Source: Saprospiraceae bacterium
Lineage (GTDB): Bacteria > Bacteroidota > Bacteroidia > Chitinophagales > Saprospiraceae
DNA length: 64,000 nucleotides
Reading direction: 5' to 3'
Assembly: GCA_016715245.1 (NCBI GenBank)
Contig: JADKAS010000002.1
Coordinates: 364,579-428,578, forward strand
Shown: piece by piece, positions 8,045-16,024 of the stretch
How positions within the stretch are numbered: the stretch's first letter is position 1
Layout: each line of letters opens with the position of its first letter
The notes under the pieces: generated by a model
What the model saw: the letters and a program-made list of their open reading frames with translations, nothing else
What the model was told of the DNA's origin: nothing
The model's database searches: none
Position numbers and translations under genes: made by a program

Positions 8045-8656
8045 ATGGCAAGATATACAGGACCTACTACAAAAAAAGCTCGTGCTTTTGGGGAAGCTAT
8101 ATATGGTTACGATAAGGCTTACGAAAAAAGAAAATTTCCTCCCGGCCAACATGGCATGATGAGGAAAAGAAAGCAAAGAAGTGACTATGCCGTTCAATTG
8201 AACGAAAAACAAAAAGTAAAATACACCTATGGAGTTCTTGAAAGACAATTCAGGAATTTGTTTGAAAAAGCCGCTGCAAAAAGTGGTGTTACCGGTGAAA
8301 TTTTACTTCAATTGCTCGAAAGCAGACTCGATAATGTAGTTTATAGAATGGGTATAGCCAAAACCAGAAGATCTGCAAGGCAATTGGTTACCCATAAACA
8401 CATTTTGGTGGATGGTATTTTAACCAACATTCCTTCCTTGTTGTTGAAACCAGGTCAGGTAATATCTGTAAGAGGAAAATCCAGAAATATGGATATTATC
8501 CAGTCCAACATTCATTCCAAAAAAGACGTCAGGGCGTATGGATGGATTGAATTCAACAGCGATAAAATGGAAGGAAGGTATATAGCACATCCGGAAAGAG
8601 AAAAAATTCCGGAAAACATTAACGAACAGTTGATTGTCGAACTATATTCCAAATAA
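8045..8656 (+). CDS. rpsD: 30S ribosomal protein S4
   Basis: S4 nucleates 30S assembly and in many bacteria represses the alpha operon. The 203-aa protein shows MARYTGPTTKKARAFGEAIY, the FPPGQHG motif and RKQRSDYAVQLNEKQK. An S4 RNA-binding domain follows (LESRLDNVVYRMGIAKTRRS, ARQLVTHKHILVDG). The zinc-binding cysteines found near the N-terminus of some S4 proteins are absent. It is separated from rpoA by 61 bp containing a strong hairpin. Confidence 0.98.
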   Translation: MARYTGPTTKKARAFGEAIYGYDKAYEKRKFPPGQHGMMRKRKQRSDYAVQLNEKQKVKYTYGVLERQFRNLFEKAAAKSGVTGEILLQLLESRLDNVVYRMGIAKTRRSARQLVTHKHILVDGILTNIPSLLLKPGQVISVRGKSRNMDIIQSNIHSKKDVRAYGWIEFNSDKMEGRYIAHPEREKIPENINEQLIVELYSK

Positions 8657-8662
8657 TCTTTT

Positions 8663-8684
8663 GGCTGCTTTATTTAAAGCAGCC
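8663..8684 (+). terminator. Perfect hairpin between rpsD and rpoA
   Basis: GGCTGCTTTA pairs perfectly over 10 bp with TAAAGCAGCC across a two-base TT centre, seven bases after the rpsD stop. The downstream sequence TTAGTTCTTTTT is only moderately T-rich. It could be a leaky terminator or processing site that sets the ratio of ribosomal proteins to RNA polymerase alpha, because rpoA lies only 34 bp further on in the same direction. Confidence 0.6.
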
Positions 8685-8717
8685 TTAGTTCTTTTTAACA
8701 TATCCTAAATTATATAT

Positions 8718-9716
8718 ATGAGCATTCTGAATTTTCAAAAACCTGACAAAATCCTTCTTCAAAAAGCTGATGATTTTGATGGAATTTTTGAATTTAAGCC
8801 TCTCGAACCCGGTTTTGGTCAAACGATAGGAAATTCTCTAAGACGTGTTTTATTATCTTCTTTGGAAGGGTATGCAATTTCCGCTGTGAGAATAGCCGGT
8901 GTTGATCATGAATTTTCTACCATAAAAGGTGTTGTGGAAGATGTGGTAGATATTGTTTTGAATATGAAACAAATAAGATTGAAGCCCGTCAATGTCACCG
9001 AAGGAAGTGAAGAAGAAAAAATATATGTCACCGTCAGCGGGAAACAGGAGTTTGTTGCAGGTGATATTGAAACCAATACCAACATTTTTAAAGTAATGAA
9101 TCCTGATCTTCACATTTGTACTATGGAACCAAATGTTAGTTTAGAGATTGAATTTACCGTTACCAAAGGCAGAGGATACGTTTCTGCTGATGAAAATCTT
9201 CCTAAAGATGCGCCAATAGGTGTTATTCCTATAGATGCTATTTATACGCCTGTCAAAAGGGTTTCATATAAAGTTGAAAATACAAGGGTCGGTCAAAGAA
9301 CGGATTATGAAAAGTTGACCATAGACCTGAAAACAGATGGTACTATTCATCCTGAGATTGCGCTCAAGGAAGCTTCAAGAATCCTGATTCAACATCTGAT
9401 GTTGATTACTGACGAAAATATTACCTTCAATGATGCTACGTCAAGAGAAGACAGCATAGTTGACGAACATATACTACATATGCGTAAGTTGTTAAAAACT
9501 TCGCTCGAAGATCTTGATCTCTCTGTTCGTGCTTACAACTGCCTCAAAGCAGCTAAAATTAATTCACTTGGAGAAGTAGTGAAATTTGATATGCACGAAT
9601 TATTGAAGTTCAGAAACTTCGGTAAAAAATCCTTAGTAGAAATTGAAGAATTGCTCCAGACAAAAGGACTTACTTTTGGCATGGACCTTTCTAAATATAA
9701 ATTAGACGAGGAATAG
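8718..9716 (+). CDS. rpoA: DNA-directed RNA polymerase subunit alpha
   Basis: Alpha dimerises to scaffold RNA polymerase and contacts promoter UP elements and regulators. The 332-aa protein has the N-terminal domain (FEFKPLEPGFGQTIGNSLRR, VLLSSLEGYAISAVRIAGV) and the C-terminal domain with its helix-hairpin-helix elements (LSVRAYNCLKAAKINSLGEV, FRNFGKKSLVEIEELLQTKG). The ATG start is 61 bp after rpsD. rplQ follows after 113 bp without an obvious terminator. Confidence 0.98.
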   Translation: MSILNFQKPDKILLQKADDFDGIFEFKPLEPGFGQTIGNSLRRVLLSSLEGYAISAVRIAGVDHEFSTIKGVVEDVVDIVLNMKQIRLKPVNVTEGSEEEKIYVTVSGKQEFVAGDIETNTNIFKVMNPDLHICTMEPNVSLEIEFTVTKGRGYVSADENLPKDAPIGVIPIDAIYTPVKRVSYKVENTRVGQRTDYEKLTIDLKTDGTIHPEIALKEASRILIQHLMLITDENITFNDATSREDSIVDEHILHMRKLLKTSLEDLDLSVRAYNCLKAAKINSLGEVVKFDMHELLKFRNFGKKSLVEIEELLQTKGLTFGMDLSKYKLDEE

Positions 9717-9829
9717 TCGATGCGGCCCGGAATGAACCGGACAATTTTAAAATAAAGCATAAACAGCCACTATCAGCTCAAGGCCGCACAAGAGTATATA
9801 GTGATTTGTGATGCACAACGATAATTTAT

Positions 9830-10363
9830 ATGAGACACGGAAAAAAGTTTAACCATCTCGGTAGAAAAAAAGGCCACAGAGAAGCCTTGTTGATGAACCT
9901 TGCTCAATCTTTGATTGAACATAAAAGAATTAATACCACATTGGCAAAAGCCAAGGCTTTAAGGATATATGTGGAACCCATTATCACCAAATCAAAAGAA
10001 AATACCACACATTCAAGAAGAATGGTATTCAGTGACTTACAAAATAAAGAATCTGTCAAGGAATTGTTTGATGTAATTGCTGAAAAAGTTGCCAACAGAC
10101 CTGGTGGATATTGCCGGATTTTAAAGACAGGTTTTAGACAAGGTGACGGTGCCGAAATGGCCATGATTGAATTGGTGGATTTTAATACCGTTATGGTTGC
10201 TAAAACAGCAAAAGCCGGTTCAACCAGAAGAGGAAGAAGGAAATCTGGAAAAGGTGAAAGTGAAGGTACAGGCTTGGCCGCGGGTGCAGTGGCAACCGCC
10301 GCAGCTGCAGCTGCCATCACTTCAGAAAATCCTGTGGACAACACAACTTCTGAAGAAGAATAA
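9830..10363 (+). CDS. rplQ: 50S ribosomal protein L17 with low-complexity C-terminal extension
   Basis: L17 surrounds the peptide exit tunnel. Residues 1-120 are the normal L17 core: MRHGKKFNHLGRKKGHREAL, LMNLAQSLIEHKRINTT, NRPGGYCRILKTGFRQGDGA and EMAMIELVDFN. Beyond that lies an extension of about 50 residues, first basic (GSTRRGRRKSGK) and then Ala/Glu-rich (AAGAVATAAAAAAITSENP). Such tails on L17 are common in Bacteroidota. It is the last gene of the ribosomal block and is followed by a terminator. Confidence 0.97.
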   Translation: MRHGKKFNHLGRKKGHREALLMNLAQSLIEHKRINTTLAKAKALRIYVEPIITKSKENTTHSRRMVFSDLQNKESVKELFDVIAEKVANRPGGYCRILKTGFRQGDGAEMAMIELVDFNTVMVAKTAKAGSTRRGRRKSGKGESEGTGLAAGAVATAAAAAAITSENPVDNTTSEEE

Positions 10364-10385
10364 ATTCTGGTTAATGCAGATATAC

Positions 10386-10421
10386 AAAAGAGGTTTTCCA
10401 AAAGGAAAGCCTCTTTTTTTT
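10386..10421 (+). terminator. Rho-independent terminator after rplQ
   Basis: AAAAGAGGTTTTCC pairs with GGAAAGCCTCTTTT (one G-T wobble) around an AAAA loop and is followed by a T-run. It lies 22 bp after the rplQ stop and closes the ribosomal operon. Confidence 0.9.
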
Positions 10422-10643
10422 TATCAGGGTTTGCTGAAAAAGTCAGCAATGAGTAAAATTGAAGATCTCGTCTCGTCCATAAGACGAGAAGGACGGGACT
10501 GACTAACAATATATATTTATATTAAAGGAATCAAAAGCACGGTTTCTGGTAATTTCCATGTAATAGTCTTGTACCTAAATATTTGAGAATATATTATAAC
10601 TTATTGAAATATGATAAAGATTGTGTTTTTTAGCAGACCCTCA

Positions 10644-12496
10644 TTACAGATCATCCACACCTTTAGGCCTGCTCTCTGATTCCAAACGGAATCCTTTTAT
10701 TTTTAAAGATTCGTGATTAACAGACATAGGGAAAACTTTGGATTTCACATCAATATAAAACAAAATATCGGAAATCTGACTTCCTGACATTTTGAAGGTA
10801 ATATTGCTGCTTTTGGATTGATTAACACCAATATAGAGTTTTTTGTCATCTTTTAAATAGTAAATCACTTCAGCGTTTCCGTCAACTTTCATTTTTTTCA
10901 TCTTCCCTTTTTCGAAATAACCTTCTACCAGTCTACCCTTGACCTGATTATAAAAGATTAGGTCTTCACTGTTAATAACAGTTCCGTTTTCCTTGATAAC
11001 AAGGCGGTCCATTACTTTATTTTTTAAATAAAACATCATCGTATCTCCGGTAAGCTGGGTAGTATCTGACCACATAACAGGATCGGAAAATAGGGTAAAA
11101 ACAGAATCTTTTAAAGAATAGGTAAGGGAGTCGCAGACCATTTGGATGTCATCTTTAAATAAACGGACTTTGTTAAATCCAATAAAATAGTCTAATGTAT
11201 CCGTTTTTAAGGAATCAATTATTTTGATTTGACGAATACTTTTGAATGTGTCTGCTTTCATGTGCATCAGACTGGTATCCACAAGGGTAGTAAAATGTGG
11301 ACGGGATCCGGTATCATTATAAGCGAGCATAAAATTTTCGTTGCCTTTGTATCTCATATGGTCGGCATACATGTTGGTTTTGGCTGCCGTGTCTTGCCAA
11401 ATGACCTTACCATTACCAATACCAATTTTTTGAGCTTTATCATAGTCAAGTGAATCTGCAGTTATAATTAAGGGAGGATCACTGACCGTTGCCCTGCCGA
11501 TGGTTTTAAATTTTTCAGTTTTTTTATTATATTCTACATATTCTCCTACTACTTCATTCTCAGCACTCTTATAATATACAGAGTCTGTAAGCCGGTAATA
11601 CTCAAGTTTTTTATTGTAATTGATTTTTTTAGCTACTACGGTGTCCGTCTCTGAAATGTACTGACTCGTTTTTTTGTCTGAAGAAAGAATAATCAGATCT
11701 TTTTCGCCATCATAATGGATAGTATCCGCAATGGCTCTTGTTGATCCTGACGAATATTGTGCATTCTGAATAAAATCACCCTTTTATCATCAATGTCAAA
11801 CCACCCTGATTCTGCGTAAATATTGACAGTATCCCGGGTTATTCGGGTAGGGGCTAAAAAAGTGGACATTTGTGTTTCTGTCTGAAAACCAAGGGAATCT
11901 GTGACCAATGTAAAATCACTCCCATTTACCAATACATTTTCCTTAAAGATTACCAATCGTTTTTCAACATTATAAACACCCTTCTGACTGACAACGGAGG
12001 TACTGTCTTGCTCCAGTAGTGCATTTTGATTGTATTCAGCTGTTTTTGTACCAGAATTATACTTGAGTTTAGTTGTATAGAGCGTTTTTTTACCGTTTTT
12101 CATCACAATATCGCCATACAGATACGCTACTAAAGAATCGGAATTGTAAACCATCGAATCTGCAAATAATAGTATAGTGTCATTTTGCAGCATGGCTACA
12201 TGATGACGCATACGAAGGATAGGGCCACGGATGATAGCCGTATCACAATACATAAATGTACCCGAATGAAAAACTTTGACATTACCGTTCAGATATTGTA
12301 TTGGCGGAGAAACTCTGGCGTCTATGATTTGATTGTCTTCAGCATGTAGGGTAAATTTTTTTCCGGAGCTGTCTTTTCTGGTGTTATTGATGTTTTGTCT
12401 GACAAGAACTTTGGTTTGACCGCTTAGGGTTGATGGAAGAGCTATTTCTCCAATGAAGAAAAAAAGGATTATAATATAATATGTATTATACATCAT
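10644..12496 (-). CDS. OstA/LptA-like outer-membrane biogenesis protein, broken by one frameshift
   Basis: This is a periplasmic beta-jellyroll protein of the OstA/LptA family, which shuttles lipopolysaccharide or otherwise serves outer-membrane assembly. The N-terminus is hydrophobic (YYIIILFFFIGEIALPS). Repeated short beta elements follow: YLNGNVKVFHSGTFMYCDTA, LLFADSMVYNSDSLVAYLYG, KLYIGVNQSKSS. The frame breaks at about 11779-11781 (coding strand GGG). Adding one G restores DDKRGDFIQNAQYSSG and a continuous 617-aa protein running down to 10644. The gene stands alone, downstream of and convergent with the ribosomal block. Family placement is firm; LPS transport as its substrate is inferred. 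Confidence 0.8.
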
Positions 12497-12711
12497 ACAT
12501 CTGATCGTTTCTTGACTGTCAACCGTTGTTTTATATAAACGTTGAAGTACAAATTAGGTTGTTGATGAGCTTTATGAAAAACTATATACTCAGTTCCTTC
12601 TTCAGTCTTGTCCGGGGCGCCATACAGTTTGGTTTTCTTGATAGTACTAAAAAAAAGTATGCTTTTGAGCATGATTATGCTGCTTTAAATTTTTCAGAAT
12701 TGACCATATAC

Positions 12712-12746
12712 AAAAAAAGCAGTCATGAATACATCATAACTGCTTT
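12712..12746 (-). terminator. Terminator of tRNA-Val
   Basis: On the minus strand AAAGCAGT and ACTGCTTT form an 8-bp stem around a 15-nt loop, followed by a run of T residues. It begins 4 bp after the tRNA-Val 3' end. Confidence 0.8.
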
Positions 12747-12749
12747 AAG

Positions 12750-12824
12750 TGGGAGATACTGGACTCGAACCAGTGACCCCCTGCTTGTAAGGCAGGTGCT
12801 CTGAACCGACTGAGCTAATCGCCC
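12750..12824 (-). tRNA. tRNA-Val (anticodon UAC)
   Basis: This 75-nt cloverleaf is read on the minus strand: acceptor arm GGGCGAT/ATCTCCC (one C-U mismatch), D arm GCTCAGTCGGTTCAGAGC, anticodon stem CCTGC/GCAGG with loop CTTACAA, and T arm ACTGGTTCGAGTCCAGT. The anticodon is UAC, which reads valine codons. The discriminator base is A, and CCA is not encoded. Confidence 0.93.
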
Positions 12825-12869
12825 TTAATTAATATCTTTTAAAGAATCGGCTTTTCTTTTAAAGCGTCG

Positions 12870-12901
12870 CAAAGGTAAGCGCAATTTTTTATTGACACAA
12901 A
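12870..12901 (-). promoter_or_regulatory. Bacteroidota sigma-A promoter for tRNA-Val
   Basis: On the minus strand TTTG (12901-12898) is followed after 20 nt by TACCTTTG (12877-12870), matching the TTTG/TAnnTTTG consensus with ideal spacing. It lies about 45 bp upstream of tRNA-Val. Confidence 0.75.
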
Positions 12902-12943
12902 AAAACTGAGACTTTTTTTCAAAAAAAAAATATAAAAAATAAA

Positions 12944-12972
12944 TTGATAAATAAAATTTACTTTTATCTTTG
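12944..12972 (+). promoter_or_regulatory. Bacteroidota sigma-A promoter for tRNA-Gln
   Basis: TTG (12944-12946) and TATCTTTG (12965-12972) are separated by 18 nt, and the tRNA-Gln gene starts 18 nt further on. It is back-to-back with the tRNA-Val promoter. Confidence 0.75.
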
Positions 12973-12989
12973 CATCCGCAAAGCGAAAT

Positions 12990-13060
12990 TGACCTATGGT
13001 GTAATGGTAACACTCCGGTTTTTGGTACCGTCATTCTAGGTTCGAGTCCTAGTGGGTCAA
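12990..13060 (+). tRNA. tRNA-Gln (anticodon UUG)
   Basis: This 71-nt cloverleaf has acceptor TGACCTA/TGGGTCA, a compact D arm GGTGTAATGGTAACAC, and an anticodon loop TTTTGGT with anticodon UUG. The T arm is CTAGGTTCGAGTCCTAG. The discriminator is A and CCA is not encoded. A U1-A72 pair is typical of tRNA-Gln. A terminator follows at once. Confidence 0.93.
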
Positions 13061-13066
13061 CAAAAA

Positions 13067-13097
13067 GCCTGACAATCAACAAAATTGTCGGGCTTTT
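13067..13097 (+). terminator. Terminator after tRNA-Gln
   Basis: GCCTGACAAT pairs with ATTGTCGGGC (one G-T wobble) around a 7-nt loop and is followed by six T residues. Confidence 0.88.
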
Positions 13098-13190
13098 TTG
13101 TTTTTGATTAAAATCTATACAAGGGAATAATGGTTATTTTGAACGTTTGGTATAGTGATTTTACCATCGAAATACTTTTTTACAAAAAAC

Positions 13191-13226
13191 AAAAAACCCT
13201 TAATCAAAATTGACTTAGGGTTTTTT
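13191..13226 (-). terminator. Terminator after the GIY-YIG gene and tRNA fragment
   Basis: AAAAAACCCT and AGGGTTTTTT form a 10-bp stem flanking an AT-rich loop. It is symmetric, so it could work in either direction. Because the GIY-YIG gene reads toward it on the minus strand, I assign it there. Confidence 0.65.
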
Positions 13227-13233
13227 AATTGGG

Positions 13234-13290
13234 TGGGCCCACCAGTCCCTATAAGCTATCGGGATGAACCTGGGAACTTCTGAATTATAA
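13234..13290 (-). repeat. Decayed copy of the CAU tRNA 3' half
   Basis: The 12 bases at 13234-13245 repeat exactly the 3' end of the CAU tRNA at 13641-13652. After an 18-base insert containing an imperfect palindrome (TCCCTATAAGCTATCGGGA), similarity resumes with TGAACCTGGGA (exact, 11 bases) and a degraded anticodon arm. The copy starts 4 bp beyond the stop of the GIY-YIG gene, so the nuclease gene is bracketed by the intact tRNA on one side and this fragment on the other. Confidence 0.6.
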
Positions 13291-13293
13291 ATT

Positions 13294-13587
13294 TCATCTC
13301 AAAGTTTCTTTAAATATTTTAAGCGTTAGTTCAGGGTAGCTGATCAGATTTCTAATAAAAACTGTGCTTTTCATAGCTTTTATTTTTTTTTCAATTTTTC
13401 TGGCGTGCTCAATAGAATCAGTTTCAACCTTCCAAACAATATTCCAATCAGATGATTTAGAAGTAAAGGCCTTGACTCCAAAAAAACTTTGATTATGTTT
13501 TGTCAACCTGTTTTCTACAGAATCAGTAGTGCAACCAATATAAAATCTGTTTAAATGATTTGAAAATAAAATGTAAGCAAAAGCCAT
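13294..13587 (-). CDS. GIY-YIG nuclease-like protein
   Basis: This 97-aa protein consists of a single GIY-YIG domain, related to UvrC and homing endonucleases. YILFSNHLNRFYIGCTTDSV matches the family, with the YIL/YIG strands and a downstream Arg (ENRLTKHNQS). The conserved helix around HARKIEKKIKAMKS follows, and the C-terminus reads FIRNLISYPELTLKI. Small stand-alone proteins of this type are common next to tRNA and rRNA genes in Bacteroidota. Here it lies between a terminator and a tRNA fragment. The cellular role of this subfamily is unknown, and mobility is an inference from the flanks. Confidence 0.85.
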   Translation of the reverse strand: MAFAYILFSNHLNRFYIGCTTDSVENRLTKHNQSFFGVKAFTSKSSDWNIVWKVETDSIEHARKIEKKIKAMKSTVFIRNLISYPELTLKIFKETLR

Positions 13588-13602
13588 AATAAATTTCTCC
13601 TT

Positions 13603-13639
13603 AAAAAAAACGCCGGAAATATTACTACTTCCGACGTTT
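13603..13639 (-). terminator. Terminator of the CAU tRNA
   Basis: On the minus strand AAACGTCGGAA pairs with TTCCGGCGTTT (one G-T wobble), followed by a T-run, directly after the tRNA 3' end. It insulates the tRNA from the GIY-YIG gene, which begins 16 bp further on. Confidence 0.85.
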
Positions 13640-13640
13640 G

Positions 13641-13714
13641 TGGGCCCACCAGGACTTGAACCTGGGACCTACTGATTATGAGTCAGGTGCTCTAACCAAC
13701 TGAGCTATAGGCCC
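13641..13714 (-). tRNA. tRNA with CAU anticodon (elongator Met or Ile2)
   Basis: This 74-nt cloverleaf is read on the minus strand: acceptor GGGCCTA/TGGGCCC, D arm GCTCAGTTGGTTAGAGC, anticodon loop CTCATAA (CAU), and T arm CCAGGTTCAAGTCCTGG. Discriminator A, no encoded CCA. It lacks the C1-A72 mismatch of initiator tRNA. Deciding between elongator methionine and lysidine-modified isoleucine tRNA needs family comparison. Confidence 0.9.
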
Positions 13715-13726
13715 GATTTCAGGGTG

Positions 13727-13755
13727 CAAAAATACACTTTATTTATTTTTATCAA
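13727..13755 (-). promoter_or_regulatory. Sigma-A promoter for the CAU tRNA
   Basis: On the minus strand TTG (13755-13753) is followed after 18 nt by TATTTTTG (13734-13727), just upstream of the tRNA at 13714. Confidence 0.65.
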
Positions 13756-13775
13756 GGTTTTTTCAGAAAAAAATA

Positions 13776-14510
13776 TCACGAAGGATTTTCGTCTTTTGTT
13801 TCTTGGCCTGACGTCTCTGATGAAAAAGGTTCTGTACTCTCATGTATTTCTTCATTTTCTCTCATTTCATCACTGCTTAAGGTTTTGGAATTATTTTCTT
13901 CCGCTTTAAAAAAACTTCTGTAAAACAATATTATGGAAACCACACCACAAAAAATGGAAGAATCAGCTACGTTAAAAACATGTCTGAAAAACTCAAACCG
14001 ATCTCCGCCAATCAATGGAATCCATTCAGGCCATGTAATTTCAAACATAGGAAAATAAAACATATCGACTACCTTTCCGGTAAGAAAACTTCCATATCCA
14101 CCTTCCTGTGGAAAAAGGGTGGCAAGACCTCCGTGAAAGTAGGATTCTGAAAATATAAGACCATAAAACATACTGTCAATGATATTTCCAACGGCACCGG
14201 CAATAACAAGCGAAAAAGCAACGATAAATCCGGTTGGTTCCTTTTTTTCCAGAATATTTTTTAAAAGGTAAATCAGAAATCCGGCCATAAGTATCCTGAA
14301 AATACTGAGAATGTATTTCCCTGTCAGCCCTCCGTACGACAAACCGAAAGCCATACCTTCATTTTCAATAAAATGTATTTTTGCCCAGGGCAGACCAAAC
14401 ATGTCAAATCCGTCACCATACAATATATGGGTTTTAACCCAGATTTTTGAAGCCTGGTCAATGACTAATACCAGTGTTATTGTGAGAATGGCAATCCACT
14501 TCTTTTGCAT
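13776..14510 (-). CDS. lspA: Lipoprotein signal peptidase (signal peptidase II) with acidic tail
   Basis: LspA is an inner-membrane aspartyl protease that cleaves signal peptides of diacylglyceryl-modified prolipoproteins. The 244-aa protein shows the conserved N-terminal DQASKIWV. Both catalytic Asp motifs are present: GNIIDSMFYG (about residue 114) and FNVADSSIFCG (about residue 182). Four hydrophobic segments are visible. A charged Glu/Ser-rich tail of about 45 residues follows the last segment and is longer than in E. coli, as often in Bacteroidota. Several lipoproteins in this window are potential substrates. Confidence 0.95.
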   Translation of the reverse strand: MQKKWIAILTITLVLVIDQASKIWVKTHILYGDGFDMFGLPWAKIHFIENEGMAFGLSYGGLTGKYILSIFRILMAGFLIYLLKNILEKKEPTGFIVAFSLVIAGAVGNIIDSMFYGLIFSESYFHGGLATLFPQEGGYGSFLTGKVVDMFYFPMFEITWPEWIPLIGGDRFEFFRHVFNVADSSIFCGVVSIILFYRSFFKAEENNSKTLSSDEMRENEEIHESTEPFSSETSGQETKDENPS

Positions 14511-14530
14511 ATCTTTTTATTAATTCGCCG

Positions 14531-14538
14531 CAAAAATA
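14531..14538 (-). promoter_or_regulatory. -7 element upstream of lspA
   Basis: TATTTTTG on the minus strand lies 20 bp before the lspA start. No convincing -33 TTG is seen at the right distance. Confidence 0.45.
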
Positions 14539-14635
14539 GTCATTCCATACTAGATTTATTTCCTGATCCATTTATTTTCAATATTATTCTGTAAAATTTG
14601 TATTATTGTATCCGCAAACGCAGATTATACCCGTT

Positions 14636-15265
14636 ATGGATAAAGCGCATTTTTTACAAATATTGATGGAGCAGATCCGCCTGATTACCCCCATTGAAGT
14701 GTTGAGTACGGTCTCTCAGGTCATCAGCGTCTGGTTCGCTCAGAAAAACAGTGTTTGGGTATATCCAACCGGTATCATAGGTGTTTTACTGGCGGCATAC
14801 CTTTATTTTTTTTTGGCAGAGCCCCCTTTGTATGCAGAAGGTTCAGTACACTGCTATTATTTTGTTCTGAGCTGTTACGGTTGGTACCTTTGGGTTCAGA
14901 AAAAAAATGACAACACTTTAATGTATCCGATTCAATGGTCTACACCTGATGTATGGAAAAAAACGGCTGTATTAAGTGTGGTCAACTGGATGGGGATTTA
15001 TTTGCTTCTAAAATATATGACGGACAGTGATACACCCTGGATGGATTCATTTGTCAGTGCAATGGCGATTACGGCAATGTGGTTGATGGCAGCCCGGAAA
15101 ATTGAAAACTGGCTTTTCTGGATGGTATCTAATGTTGTAGCTATACCTCTTCACCTTTATAAATCATTTTACCTTTTTTCCCTCATGTTTTTTCTGTTTC
15201 TGGTTATGGCCATTGCTGGTTTTTTCCAATGGAAAAAAATGATATCTTCAACCCAACTATACTGA
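14636..15265 (+). CDS. pnuC: PnuC-family vitamin transporter, probably nicotinamide riboside
   Basis: PnuC proteins are SWEET-like inner-membrane facilitators for nicotinamide riboside, with relatives that carry thiamine. From the ATG at 14636 the product is 209 aa with about seven hydrophobic segments. The family signature of tryptophans and an Asn near the C-terminal helices appears as NWLFWMVSNVVAIPLHLYKS. SVWVYPTGIIGVLLAAYLYF matches the first helices. An upstream TTG at 14606 would add ten unconserved residues, so I reject it. No TPP or NAD riboswitch is seen ahead of it, so the substrate stays an inference. Confidence 0.85.
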   Translation: MDKAHFLQILMEQIRLITPIEVLSTVSQVISVWFAQKNSVWVYPTGIIGVLLAAYLYFFLAEPPLYAEGSVHCYYFVLSCYGWYLWVQKKNDNTLMYPIQWSTPDVWKKTAVLSVVNWMGIYLLLKYMTDSDTPWMDSFVSAMAITAMWLMAARKIENWLFWMVSNVVAIPLHLYKSFYLFSLMFFLFLVMAIAGFFQWKKMISSTQLY

Positions 15266-15313
15266 GTTTTGTCTTTATGGGTGCGATGGAAAAGATGTAA
15301 AATAAGGTGAAAT

Positions 15314-15408
15314 AAAAAACCCTCCGAAGAGGGCTTTCTATCTATTCAACCTTTACTAAAAACAATTAACCATTGAAGAGGAATTTTAATATTCCTGATT
15401 CAATTCGT
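15314..15408 (-). ncRNA. Candidate small RNA (~95 nt) with its own promoter and terminator
   Basis: On the minus strand a near-ideal promoter (15413-15443) is followed about 90 nt later by a C(TTCG)G tetraloop hairpin, CCCTC/GAGGG, running into TTTTTT at 15314-15334. Between them lies a small hairpin (AGGAAT/ATTCCT) and no reading frame longer than a few codons. It faces the 3' end of pnuC without overlapping it. The terminator could alternatively be a bidirectional one serving pnuC. The promoter argues for an independent transcript. Confidence 0.5.
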
Positions 15409-15412
15409 AGTG

Positions 15413-15443
15413 CAAAAATACATTGGATTTTGGTTGGTATCAA
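15413..15443 (-). promoter_or_regulatory. Sigma-A promoter driving the candidate small RNA
   Basis: On the minus strand TTG (15443-15441), 20 nt, then TATTTTTG (15420-15413). This is a full match to the Bacteroidota consensus, with no protein-coding gene downstream on that strand. Confidence 0.6.
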
Positions 15444-15774
15444 GTGTATTAACGTACATTAACAAAATTTTATTTTGATTTTAACTTATAAGAAGGTTGT
15501 CACAAAATAAAGTATTGAAAATGTATTAATTTTTAACAATAATGAAGTTGTTTAATAATGTTTATAAAGGAAGAATGTTAATGAAATACAATTTATTCTA
15601 AAACATAATATACATTGAATAGGAGGAGGTGCCGAGATTCATCGCCAATAAAATCAAAAAAACTGTTGCATTATTCAAAAAAATACTACCTTTAACTCAT
15701 ATTACACCTCCGGGTTGTTTTTTGTATTTTACGTTTTTATTACGATCTCAATATCTAACATGTTATTCAAAAAT

Positions 15775-15935
15775 AATTATTGAGTCAGTGTTTAAAATCC
15801 GGAAAATACACAGATGGACAAAGGGGAATCACGTTGGATTCGTGAACTGTTGCGCAACTGTAAGTGATATTATGTCATAAGTCAGATTACCTTCCCGATG
15901 AGTGTGGATATTGCTTTCGCAAAGAAGCAATGTTC
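15775..15935 (+). promoter_or_regulatory. Cobalamin riboswitch upstream of the BtuB-like receptor
   Basis: The B12-box region is clear: AAAGGGGAATC at 15820-15830, a small CACG/CGTG stem, then ACTGTTGCGCAACTGTAA at 15846-15863 (B12 box), AAGTCAGA at 15879-15886 and CCTTCCCGATG after it. A hairpin ATTGCTT/AAGCAAT follows at about 15912-15933, and a GCTGAT/ATCAGC hairpin at 15944-15967 could be the expression platform. The 5' boundary (P1 strand) is uncertain. It should turn the downstream uptake genes off when adenosylcobalamin is abundant. Confidence 0.8.
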
Positions 15936-16024
15936 CTATGTCAGTGCTGATTAATATTTAAATATCAGCCATCATTCTGACGGTCTGCATTGCTTATTTA
16001 TTTACCATTTGAAATGCTGGACAT

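Noticed and set aside
9904..10509. 201-codon minus-strand frame opposite rplQ
   Set aside because: It is antisense to a certain L17 gene and mirrors its alanine-rich tail. No start context or family match.
12526..12804. 92-codon plus-strand frame
   Set aside because: It runs through the tRNA-Val gene and its terminator. No homology.
14636..15265. PnuT-type thiamine transporter
   Set aside because: No TPP riboswitch or thiamine gene is nearby. Nicotinamide riboside remains the default for the family, though not proven.
15629..15880. 83-codon plus-strand frame preceded by AGGAGGAGGT
   Set aside because: It reads into the cobalamin riboswitch core, and Bacteroidota rarely rely on Shine-Dalgarno sequences.
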